Positions 53,651 through 61,292 of a stretch of 64,000 nucleotides of DNA are shown here, piece by piece (the stretch's first letter is position 1; the number at the start of each line of letters is the position of its first letter). The DNA is from Paraburkholderia hiiakae (lineage in GTDB: Bacteria; Pseudomonadota; Gammaproteobacteria; Burkholderiales; Burkholderiaceae). The stretch lies in the NCBI RefSeq assembly GCF_904848665.1, contig NZ_CAJHCQ010000004.1:372001-436000 (forward strand), read 5' to 3'. The notes beneath the pieces are model-generated. The model saw only the letters and a list, made by a program, of their open reading frames with translations, was not told where the DNA came from and did no database searches. The translations under genes and the position numbers were made by a program.

Positions 53651-54613
53651 ATGAACGCACGCCGTAACTTCATTCGAATCTCAGCGGGCGCCGCAGCGCT
53701 CGCCGCTTTGCCCGTGCTCAGCGCTGGTCCCGCGCGCGCGGCCAGCGCATCGCGCACGCTGCGTGTCGGCAATCAGAAAGGTTATCTGAGTCTTCTGAAA
53801 GGACGTGGAACCCTCGAGAAGCGGCTCGCTCCGCTTGGTGTCGCGGTGACGTGGACAGAGTTCGATGCGGGCCCAGTGCAACTCGAAGCCCTCAACGTAG
53901 GTTCGATCGACTTTGGCGACGTGGGCGAGGCGCCCCCTATCTTCGCGCAGGCGGCCGGCGCGCCGCTCGCCTACGTCGCCGCCACGGTGCCGCGCCCGCA
54001 GTCGGAAGCGGTGCTCGTGCCTCACGCTTCAGCCATACGCAGCGTGGCGGATCTCAAGGGAAAGACAATCGCGCTCAATCGCGGCAGCAACGTCCACTAC
54101 TTCCTCGTGAAGCTGCTGCAAGCGCACAACCTCCAGTATGGCGATGTGAAAGTCGTGTTCCTCGCGCCCGCCGACGCGCGCGCGGCGTTCGAGCGCGGCT
54201 CCATCGATGCGTGGGTGATCTGGGACCCGTTTCTCGCCGCCGCGCAAAAATCACTCGACGCCCGCATTCTCGCCGATGCGAGCGGCGTGGTCGGCAACCG
54301 CGCCTACTATTTCTCGTCGCTCAGCTATGCGAAGCAAAACCCCGATGTCATCAAAATTCTCATCGGCGAATTGAGCCAGATCGATCAATGGGGGCAGGCT
54401 AACCGAGCCGCGCTCGCCACCCAGCTCGCGCAGTTGTGGGGCCTGCCCAACGACGTGGTCAGCGAGGCAATCGCACGCGTGCCGTTCGGCACGGGCCCGA
54501 TCACGAAAGCCATTCTCGCCGAGCAGCAACAGATCGCGAATACGTTCTTCGACCTGAAACTGATTCCGAAGCGCGTGAACGTGCTGGAAGCGGCGGCGCC
54601 GGGCATCGTCTAG
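53651..54613 (+). CDS. SsuA-like aliphatic sulfonate/nitrate-type ABC binding protein
   Basis: 320 residues from ATG 53651. A twin-arginine-like start (NARRNFIRISAGAAALAALP) precedes a mature SsuA fold: VTWTEFDAGPVQLEALNVGS, DFGDVGEAPPIFAQAAG, GKTIALNRGSNVHYFLVKLL and IDAWVIWDPFLAAAQ match sulfonate-binding SsuA. The export signal could be Tat or Sec; the RRNF motif suggests Tat. Permease and ATPase genes are not adjacent. Closed by a strong terminator. Confidence 0.9.
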   Translation: MNARRNFIRISAGAAALAALPVLSAGPARAASASRTLRVGNQKGYLSLLKGRGTLEKRLAPLGVAVTWTEFDAGPVQLEALNVGSIDFGDVGEAPPIFAQAAGAPLAYVAATVPRPQSEAVLVPHASAIRSVADLKGKTIALNRGSNVHYFLVKLLQAHNLQYGDVKVVFLAPADARAAFERGSIDAWVIWDPFLAAAQKSLDARILADASGVVGNRAYYFSSLSYAKQNPDVIKILIGELSQIDQWGQANRAALATQLAQLWGLPNDVVSEAIARVPFGTGPITKAILAEQQQIANTFFDLKLIPKRVNVLEAAAPGIV

Positions 54614-54655
54614 CGCTCGCGCGTGCGCAGTGCCCACCGCTGCGTATCAACCCCG

Positions 54656-54687
54656 AACCCCGGCCGCAGCGCGCGCGCCGGGGTTTT
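54656..54687 (+). terminator. Rho-independent terminator after the SsuA-like gene
   Basis: AACCCCGGC at 54656-54664 pairs with GCCGGGGTT at 54677-54685 (9-bp stem, 12-nt loop) and runs into TTTT at 54684-54687, 43 bases after the stop. Confidence 0.85.
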
Positions 54688-54688
54688 C

Positions 54689-55885
54689 TCACAAGCCGAG
54701 CGCACGTCGCGCCGCCATGGTCCGCAGCAAACTATTGGACGGCGCGTGAATGCGCGCGCACTGCACATTCCGGTGATGGCGTTCGAGCGGATTGTGCCGC
54801 GCAATCCCATGATTGCCCGCGAGTTCGAGTGCGATATCCACGGCCTGAATGGCGTTGTCCACCACGTTATGCTTGACGACGGCAGACAGCTCGGCGGCCG
54901 CAGTGCCTGCGTCGATTGCTTCGGCATGCGTGCGTAGCAGCCAGTCATTGCTCGCCAGCAGCATCTCGATGCGCCCCACGCTTTCCTGCACGATGGGGAC
55001 GGTGGCCAGCGCCGCGCCCCCAAGCGCAGCCGGCTTGCGCTCGTTCAGGAAGGCGAGCAGCCAGTCGCGGGCCGCGCGCGCCGCGCCGTCGTAGACCGTG
55101 CCGACGAGGCTGAAGTACCACGCCGTGGCGTGCGGATCGCGCTGCACGCCGAGATGCGCGGGCCGCAAGCCGACAACATCGTCAACGGAAATCGCGGCGT
55201 CCGTGAACACCACATCGTGACTCGCGCTCGCCCGCATGCCGAGCGGGTCCCAGGTCTGAACGATGCGCACGCCCGCCGCCTCCCGAGGCACGAGGAAATG
55301 GCCGAGGCGCGGCTCGGGCTCGTCCGTGCGTGCGAGCACGTTGATCCACGTAAGCAAGGGCGCGCCCGTCACATAGAGCTTGTGGCCCGTGATGCGCCAC
55401 GAGGCGCCTTCGCGGCGCGCGAGCGTTTCGGGCAGGCCGCCATGCGAGGGCGAACCGAGCGCCGGCTCGACCTGGGCCGCGTTGACGAGCGCGCGACCTT
55501 CCACGCTTGCCTGCGTAAGGCGCTGCGCGAGCGCTGCGGGCCAGTTGCCCGTGTTCTCGCGCGCGTCGTGCACGATCATGGCGTGCTGGCTGTAGTGCAT
55601 CGAAAGAATCAGCGCGACCGATGGATCGCCATAGGCAATTTTGGCGACGATGGCGCGCGCCAGCGCGAGCCCAGCGCCAAAGCCGCCGTTGCTGCGCGCA
55701 ATATTCGCGCGCAGCAGGCCCGCGTCGCGCAACGCGCGAAACTGCTCGAGCGGCGGGGTGGCGTTGCGGTCATGCTCGTCGGCCACGGCGGCAAACGCGC
55801 GGCCGAGCAGCGCCGCGCGCTCGATCAACGCGGCTGCCTGATCGTCGTCGCGCGCGAGCGCGGCGTTTGGCGTGAATGCATTCAC
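54689..55885 (-). CDS. Acyl-CoA-dehydrogenase-fold flavoenzyme (DszC/SfnC-like monooxygenase candidate)
   Basis: 398 residues from GTG 55885, with AGGGAG 8 bases upstream. ACAD fold blocks: LRDAGLLRANIARSNGGFGA, IAYGDPSVALILSMHYSQHA, ITGHKLYVTGAPLLTW and DPLGMRASASHDVVFTD. True dehydrogenases carry a catalytic Glu in a YEG(T) context near the C-terminus; here the equivalent stretch runs PLERHHRNVQCARIHAPSNS and has none, as expected for the monooxygenase branch. Behind it, 18 bases upstream on the same strand, comes the aldo/keto reductase. Confidence 0.82.
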   Translation of the reverse strand: MNAFTPNAALARDDDQAAALIERAALLGRAFAAVADEHDRNATPPLEQFRALRDAGLLRANIARSNGGFGAGLALARAIVAKIAYGDPSVALILSMHYSQHAMIVHDARENTGNWPAALAQRLTQASVEGRALVNAAQVEPALGSPSHGGLPETLARREGASWRITGHKLYVTGAPLLTWINVLARTDEPEPRLGHFLVPREAAGVRIVQTWDPLGMRASASHDVVFTDAAISVDDVVGLRPAHLGVQRDPHATAWYFSLVGTVYDGAARAARDWLLAFLNERKPAALGGAALATVPIVQESVGRIEMLLASNDWLLRTHAEAIDAGTAAAELSAVVKHNVVDNAIQAVDIALELAGNHGIARHNPLERHHRNVQCARIHAPSNSLLRTMAARRALGL

Positions 55886-55903
55886 GGTTCACTCCCTGAG
55901 CGT

Positions 55904-56971
55904 TTAACGTTCGCCGCCTGGCGCGCGCGGCTCTTGCGCGGCGCCATGGCGCACGATGCGGCCGAAGAACGGGTGGCCCGGGTCGTTGTATCCCGGTGTC
56001 GACGGATGGCCGCTTGCCACGAGTGAATCGACGAATGCTTCGTCATCCTCATCGAGTCGGCACTGTAGCGCGGGCAGATAGTCGCGCCATTGCGCCTCGG
56101 TGCGCGGCCCCGCAATCGCCGAAGTGATATAGCGGCTATTGAGCACCCACGCCAGCGCGAACTGCGCGGCGGTGAGGTTGCGCGCGTGCGCATGCGCCTC
56201 TACGCGCCGCGCGAGTTCGATCGTCTCCGCTCGCCATTCGGTCTCGTTCAGTCGGCGGTCTTGTCGTCCCGCGCGCGTGTCGGCCCCCGGCTGGGCGCCG
56301 GGCTCGTACTTGCCGGTCAGCACGCCGCGCGCGAGCGGGCTGTACGAGACCACGCCAAGTCCATAGTGCCAGGCGGCGCTCAACTGCTCCGCCTCGACCT
56401 GGCGATTGGCGAGGTTGTAGAGCGGCTGGCTCGCAACGGGCCGCGGCACGCCCAGCAAATCGGCCACACGGCTGAACTCGGCAATACGCCATGCGCGATG
56501 ATTCGACAGACCGTAGTGACGCAGCTTACCGGCCGCGATCAGATCGCCCAGCGCGCGCACAGTCTCCTCGACAGGTGTGTGGTGGTCCTCGCGATGCAGA
56601 TACACAAGGTCCAGATAATCGGTATCGAGGCGAGCCAGGCTCGCTTCGACCGCGCGGATCACGTGCTTGCGCGACGCACCGGCCGCGTTGATATCGCGGC
56701 TGCCGCTGCCGGGCGAAAAGTCGAACGGGTTGCCGAACTTCGTGGCGAGCACCCAGCGGTCGCGTTGCCGCGCAATATGCCGGCCAACCACGCGCTCCGA
56801 TTCGCCCTGGTGATAGACATCGGCGGTATCGATCGAATTCACGCCTTGTTCCTGCGCGGCGCCAATGATGCGTTCGGCCGTGGCGTCGTCGGTTTGTCCG
56901 CCGAACATCATCGTGCCGAGCGTCAGCGTGGAGATTTTCAGGCCGCTATGGCCAAGTTGCCGGTATTCCAT
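55904..56971 (-). CDS. Aldo/keto reductase
   Basis: 355 residues, NADPH-dependent TIM-barrel oxidoreductase. The catalytic tetrad is readable: D48 and Y53 (SIDTADVYHQGES), K78 (LATKFGNP) and H126 (DLVYLHRED). ATG 56971 has AGAGGA about 5 bases upstream and is preferred over ATG 56989. Similar proteins (YajO/Tas-like) reduce aldehydes; within this operon it may reduce the carbonyl fragment left by C-S cleavage. Confidence 0.9.
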   Translation of the reverse strand: MEYRQLGHSGLKISTLTLGTMMFGGQTDDATAERIIGAAQEQGVNSIDTADVYHQGESERVVGRHIARQRDRWVLATKFGNPFDFSPGSGSRDINAAGASRKHVIRAVEASLARLDTDYLDLVYLHREDHHTPVEETVRALGDLIAAGKLRHYGLSNHRAWRIAEFSRVADLLGVPRPVASQPLYNLANRQVEAEQLSAAWHYGLGVVSYSPLARGVLTGKYEPGAQPGADTRAGRQDRRLNETEWRAETIELARRVEAHAHARNLTAAQFALAWVLNSRYITSAIAGPRTEAQWRDYLPALQCRLDEDDEAFVDSLVASGHPSTPGYNDPGHPFFGRIVRHGAAQEPRAPGGER

Positions 56972-57011
56972 GGAATTCCTCTGTGTCATTCAAACAGTGC
57001 GACGTGCGCGC

Positions 57012-58607
57012 TTACCGCGAGAGCCACACATCGGCAAAACTCGCGGCCGTGCCGTCGGGTGAAAGGGTGTGGTCGTGCACGCGCTTCGAGGCGAGCGTCA
57101 CCCACTGCGGCGAGACGAGATTCAGGTCCGGCAAATCGTGCTCCAGAATGCGCTGGATTTGCGCGAACTGCTGCTTGCGCTTCGTTTCATCGCTTTCTCG
57201 CGCGGCTTGTGCAAACAGGCCGTCGATTTGCGGGTTGCTGTAGTGCGAGCCGTTCGTGAACGGCACGCCGGGGCGGAAGTTGTCAGTCGTATATAAACGC
57301 GCCACGCCGACCACTGGATCGAACAGATTGCTCATGCCATTCACGGTGAAATCGAACTGCCGGTCGGTATAAACGCGCTTCAAATAGGCTGCAAGATCCT
57401 GATTGCGGATCGTCACGGCGATCCCCACACGGGCGAGCGCTGACTTGATGTACTCGCCCGTGCGCGCCGGCAGGTCACCGATCGGCAGCGGGTCGAGCGT
57501 GAGCGCGAAGCGCGTGCCATCCGCCTTGCGCGGATAACCGGCCTCGTCGAGTAGACGGTTCGCGCGCGCCACGTCGAACGGGTAGGGCGTGGGGCCAGCG
57601 TCATAGTACGGGTTCGACGGCATCAGCGGGCTCGCGGTGGGTGTCGCGTAGCCGTAGTAAATGACCTTGCGGATCACTTCGCGATCGATCGCCGAGGCAA
57701 TCGCCTGACGCACTTTCAATGGCTTGAGCACCGGATTGTCGAGATTGAACTCGATACGCGCAACGCCCGCCTGGAACTCGTAGCCGCGAGTTTCGACGCC
57801 GAGTTTCGGGTTGGCCTTGAGGCGATCGAGGTCGGCGAGCGGCACGGGCGTATCGCCGCCGAGATCGACCGAGCCGTCCTCGAACGCCACCGCGCGCGCG
57901 GCGGGATCGGCGATGATCTTCACGATGATACGGTCCAGATACGGCTTCCCGGCATTCCAGTAGTCGTCGTTGCGCGCGTATTCGATGAAGCTGCCGCGCA
58001 CCCACTTGACGAAGCGAAACGGACCGGTGCCGATGGGCGCGTTGTTGGCCGGATTGGTGAGCACGTCCCGGCCCTCGTAGATGTGCTTCGGCAGGATCGG
58101 CGTTTCCGAGGCCGAGAACGCGCGTATCAGCCACGGCGCGGGTTCGCTGAGCGTCAGCACGAGCGTATAGGGGTCCGGCGTGGAGATCGCGGTGACGTTC
58201 GCGAACGTGGTGCGCGCACGCGGATGCACCTTGCGCAGCGTTTCGATCGACCACGCCACGTCGGCCGACGTAAACGGCGCGCCGTCGTGCCATTTCACGC
58301 CGTGCCGCAGATGAAACACGTAACGGCGGCCCCCATCCTCGATCTCCCATGACGTGGCGAGCAGCGGCTTGGCCTTCAATTCGAAGTCGTAGTCGAGCAG
58401 GCCTTCAATCACTTTCGGGCTGACCTTGAGGACATTCACTGCCGTCGTGGCGACATCCACGAGCGCCGTCGGCTCCGGCGTCACCACGAAATTGAGCGTG
58501 CCGCCGCGCGTTTGAGCGTGGGCGGCCCCGTGCGCGAGAACGCTCGCCACAACCAGAAGCAGCAGAACGACACGGTGTGACGCCGTGCGCAGGAGAAGAG
58601 AAATCAT
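57012..58607 (-). CDS. DppA/OppA-family ABC transporter substrate-binding protein
   Basis: 531 residues with a Sec signal peptide (hydrophobic VVLLLLVVASVLAHGAAHA, cut near residue 31). Family-5 blocks are YVFHLRHGVKWHDGAPFTSA, PIGTGPFRFVKWVRG, FNLDNPVLKPLKVRQAIASA and DREVIRKVIYYG. Such proteins bind peptides, glutathione or small organic ligands. No cognate permeases lie nearby. It shares a strand with the DszB-like and AKR genes, gaps of 57 and 40 bases, so it is co-transcribed with them. Confidence 0.92.
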   Translation of the reverse strand: MISLLLRTASHRVVLLLLVVASVLAHGAAHAQTRGGTLNFVVTPEPTALVDVATTAVNVLKVSPKVIEGLLDYDFELKAKPLLATSWEIEDGGRRYVFHLRHGVKWHDGAPFTSADVAWSIETLRKVHPRARTTFANVTAISTPDPYTLVLTLSEPAPWLIRAFSASETPILPKHIYEGRDVLTNPANNAPIGTGPFRFVKWVRGSFIEYARNDDYWNAGKPYLDRIIVKIIADPAARAVAFEDGSVDLGGDTPVPLADLDRLKANPKLGVETRGYEFQAGVARIEFNLDNPVLKPLKVRQAIASAIDREVIRKVIYYGYATPTASPLMPSNPYYDAGPTPYPFDVARANRLLDEAGYPRKADGTRFALTLDPLPIGDLPARTGEYIKSALARVGIAVTIRNQDLAAYLKRVYTDRQFDFTVNGMSNLFDPVVGVARLYTTDNFRPGVPFTNGSHYSNPQIDGLFAQAARESDETKRKQQFAQIQRILEHDLPDLNLVSPQWVTLASKRVHDHTLSPDGTAASFADVWLSR

Positions 58608-58664
58608 CGGTTAGGCAAAAGACGATCAGAAAGATTAGAGCGCTGGAGGGCAACGCTTCACGGG

Positions 58665-59717
58665 TTAGCCGGCGGCCGCCGCACGACGAGCCAGCGCTGC
58701 CTCGAGCGGCGCTGGCTCGACCCATTGTGCGAAGTCGAAATCGGTCGCGATGAAGCCGTGCTCGAAGAGAAAGCGCTTGAAGTGCTCGAGCGCATCGAGC
58801 GCCCCGGCATCCAGCCCGATTGCCAGTTGCCTGTGCAAGCCAGCGCCATACGCGCGCGTCACCCAGTGCTCGGCGCTGCGCACCTCGCGCGCGACATAGC
58901 GCGAGACTTCGCCGGGATGCGAGTTGGCCCACGCGGCGACATCGAGCGTGCGTGCGAGCACGCGTTCGACGAGGTCGGGGCGCTCGCGCAGGAGTTGCGC
59001 ATCGACTGTGAGCGGGCGCGGCGTACCGTTGTTCGCGTGCGCGCGGCGATCGGGATGCGCGCTGATTTCGACCAGCACGCGCGCACCGATCACGTTGGCG
59101 ATGTCGAGGCCCGTCGCGCCCTTGACGAACACCACGTCGGCTTCGCCGCGCAGGAGCGCCGCCGCCTCGCGCGAAAATTCGTGAGCGCGCTGCGCATCGA
59201 GCCAATCGGCGAGCGGTGCGGATTCATCCGGCTTGGCGTGCGCGAGACCACGGGGCGCGTGCGGCAGATCCACCAGCTCGACATCGGCAGGCGAAACGCC
59301 GATGGCTTCGAGGAGCGTGTGAAAACCGCGCAGCGCAGTGGCGCGATGAAAATCGACCACTTCGGCGGAGATATTGATCGGCAATCCGAATCGACGCCCG
59401 GCGAGCGAGGCGCGTGTTGGCGCAACGTGCGGATCGAGCGTAATGAGCGCCTGAAACTCGTCGACCCAGCTCACGCCGATGAGCCGCGTATCGCTGCCCT
59501 GGGCCCGCGCCCATAGCGCTGGAATATTGCCGCCCTGACGAAACGACCACGGCTGCGTGTGCGTGAAGTGCGAGCGGCGGATGGACGCTTCGGCGGCGTC
59601 CTGCAATGCCTTCACCTCGATGCCGTCAGCCGCGAATTCGTCCTGCAGCAGTCCTTGCTGCGCGGCAATACCAAATGGCGTCGGCGCGGGACAACGGGTG
59701 TACCAGAGAAGCGTCAT
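58665..59717 (-). CDS. DszB-like sulfinate desulfinase homologue
   Basis: 350 residues, no signal peptide (starts MTLLWYTRCPAPTPFG), unlike the SsuA-type binding proteins whose fold it shares. C9 in YTRCPAPT, H50 in HFTHTQP and R60 in WSFRQGGNIP correspond to the catalytic Cys27, His60 and Arg70 of Rhodococcus DszB (2-hydroxybiphenyl-2-sulfinate desulfinase), with the same His-Arg distance of 10 residues. LAGRRFGLPIN and the C-terminal helices also follow DszB. It should release sulfite from an aryl or alkyl sulfinate. GAGGA lies 7 bases before the ATG. Divergent from the DszC-like gene. Confidence 0.78.
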   Translation of the reverse strand: MTLLWYTRCPAPTPFGIAAQQGLLQDEFAADGIEVKALQDAAEASIRRSHFTHTQPWSFRQGGNIPALWARAQGSDTRLIGVSWVDEFQALITLDPHVAPTRASLAGRRFGLPINISAEVVDFHRATALRGFHTLLEAIGVSPADVELVDLPHAPRGLAHAKPDESAPLADWLDAQRAHEFSREAAALLRGEADVVFVKGATGLDIANVIGARVLVEISAHPDRRAHANNGTPRPLTVDAQLLRERPDLVERVLARTLDVAAWANSHPGEVSRYVAREVRSAEHWVTRAYGAGLHRQLAIGLDAGALDALEHFKRFLFEHGFIATDFDFAQWVEPAPLEAALARRAAAAG

Positions 59718-60043
59718 GAAGATTCCTCGGTCGCGAATGGGCGCTCGGCGCACAGCGGCTGCGCGGGCAGACTGGAGCAAACGATTATCGACAAACGCCT
59801 GCCGTGTGGTCAAAGAACGAATCGTGAAATAGGTCCACGTGCCAGCGTGATTTGCTTTGACCGCAACGTCATGCTGCTCGAATGCGCGCAATGCAGGCCA
59901 ACGCAGACAGGCGAATAACAAAATTCGAATTCGGTGGTTAGTCGCAGGCAATGCGCTCCCTATACTTTTCCCTTTCGGCAAAACACCTTGAGGCCGCCTG
60001 CGCATCAGAATGATTCGCGCGCCTGACAAAAAAGGAAAACTCA
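59718..60043. other. Divergent control region of the dsz-like genes
   Basis: 326 bases between the DszB-like and DszC-like genes without a gene. AATTCGAATT at 59922-59931 is a perfect 10-bp palindrome and a possible operator. AAGGAAAA just before 60044 is the ribosome-binding site. No sigma-54 -24/-12 site was found, although sulfur-scavenging sfn genes elsewhere use one. Confidence 0.5.
59938..59966 (+). promoter_or_regulatory. Candidate promoter of the DszC-like/DszA-like genes
   Basis: TATACT at 59961-59966 (5 of 6 against the -10 consensus) with TTAGTC at 59938-59943 as a poor -35, 17-bp spacer. A weak -35 suggests an activator, such as a CysB- or Cbl-type regulator, would be needed. Confidence 0.4.
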
Positions 60044-61264
60044 ATGTCCGCTCTTCCCACTCAATTTTCGCCGAGTTTGCCGTTGCAGGATGCGCTCGCC
60101 AACTTGCCATCGCTCGCGAACGAAATCGGCAAAGAAGCGGCGGCGCGCGAAGGGCGCCGCGAATTGCCTTTCGAGGGCTTTGACGCGTTCCGGCGCTCAG
60201 GGCTCGGGCGCCTCAGGTTGCCGGTGGAATGGGGCGGTCTGGGCGGCTCGCTCGTCGACGAATTCGACGTGATCGCGACGCTGGCCGCCGCCGACAGCAA
60301 TCTCGCGCACGCGCTGCGCATCCACTACGACCAGACCGAAGCGCTGCTGCTCTCGGCGCGCACGCCGTTCAACGATTTGCAGATTCAGCGCGTGATTGAC
60401 GGCGCCATTTTCGGGGGCGCCTCGACCGAGCTGGGTACGTCGCGTCCGGGCGAGTACACCACGGCGCTCAGACGAGACGGCGAGCACTATCGGCTCGACG
60501 GCCGCAAATACTATTCGACCGGCACGGCATTTTCCGACTACGCGCGCCTGAGTGTGCTGAATGACGAGGGCAAGCCGGTCGTGGCGATCGTGCCGGTGCG
60601 GCGCGAGGGGCTCACGGTGCTCGACGACTGGGACGGCATGGGGCAGCGCATGACGGCGAGCGGCAGTCTCGTGTTCGAGAATCTGCTGGTGCGTGCGGAT
60701 GAGATCACGGAACGTGGCCTCGCCACGCTCGCCGGCCGTCATGGCGGTGCGCTGCGGCAACTCCATCTGGTCGCGGTGGCGGCGGGCATCGTTCGCAATG
60801 TGGTCGCGGATGCGCAGCGCTACGTGCTGGAGCACGGGCGCCCAGTACTGCACAGCACGGCACCCTCCGCGCGCGAAGATGCGTTCATCCAGCAGGTCGT
60901 CGGCACGCTCTCCGCGCATAGCCATGCGATCGATGCGCTGGTCCGCGAGAACGCCCGCACGCTCGATCGATCGGCGCACGCGATCCGCGCGGGTGCGCCA
61001 AACGCAGATCCGCTCGTGCTGGAAGGCGCATTGGCAACGGCGCGCACGCAACTCGTGGTCAGCAAGCTCGCGCTCGAAGCGGCCGAGCGCCTGTTCGAAG
61101 CGGGTGGCGCTTCGGCCACTTCACGTGCGCACAATTTCGACCGGCACTGGCGCAACCTGCGCACGATCTTCAGTCACAACCCGCTGCTGCACAAGGCGCG
61201 CGTGGTGGGCGACTATACCTTGAACGGCGTGACGACGCACCTCACCGAAGGCCGGGTATTTTGA
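60044..61264 (+). CDS. DszC-like flavin-dependent monooxygenase (ACAD fold)
   Basis: 406 residues. Follows Rhodococcus DszC by recall: EWGGLGGSLVDEFDVIATLA, HALRIHYDQTEA with H94 at the DszC His92 position, DDWDGMGQRMTASGSLVF, and the C-terminal FDRHWRNLRTIFSHNP with H378 at the His391 position, then YTLNG. DszC oxidises dibenzothiophene to the sulfone with FMNH2; here the substrate is unknown. Followed 28 bases later by the DszA-like gene on the same strand, likely one transcript. Relatives include SfnC-type enzymes, so the call is family-level. Confidence 0.83.
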   Translation: MSALPTQFSPSLPLQDALANLPSLANEIGKEAAAREGRRELPFEGFDAFRRSGLGRLRLPVEWGGLGGSLVDEFDVIATLAAADSNLAHALRIHYDQTEALLLSARTPFNDLQIQRVIDGAIFGGASTELGTSRPGEYTTALRRDGEHYRLDGRKYYSTGTAFSDYARLSVLNDEGKPVVAIVPVRREGLTVLDDWDGMGQRMTASGSLVFENLLVRADEITERGLATLAGRHGGALRQLHLVAVAAGIVRNVVADAQRYVLEHGRPVLHSTAPSAREDAFIQQVVGTLSAHSHAIDALVRENARTLDRSAHAIRAGAPNADPLVLEGALATARTQLVVSKLALEAAERLFEAGGASATSRAHNFDRHWRNLRTIFSHNPLLHKARVVGDYTLNGVTTHLTEGRVF

Positions 61265-61292
61265 AATCGATGATTAGAGGAGTGTCCACGAG

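Noticed and set aside
59718..60043. Sigma-54 promoter for the dsz-like genes
   Set aside because: GTGCCAGCGTGATTTGC near 59840-59860 resembles the -24/-12 element at first sight, but the invariant GG and GC pairs are not at the right distance.
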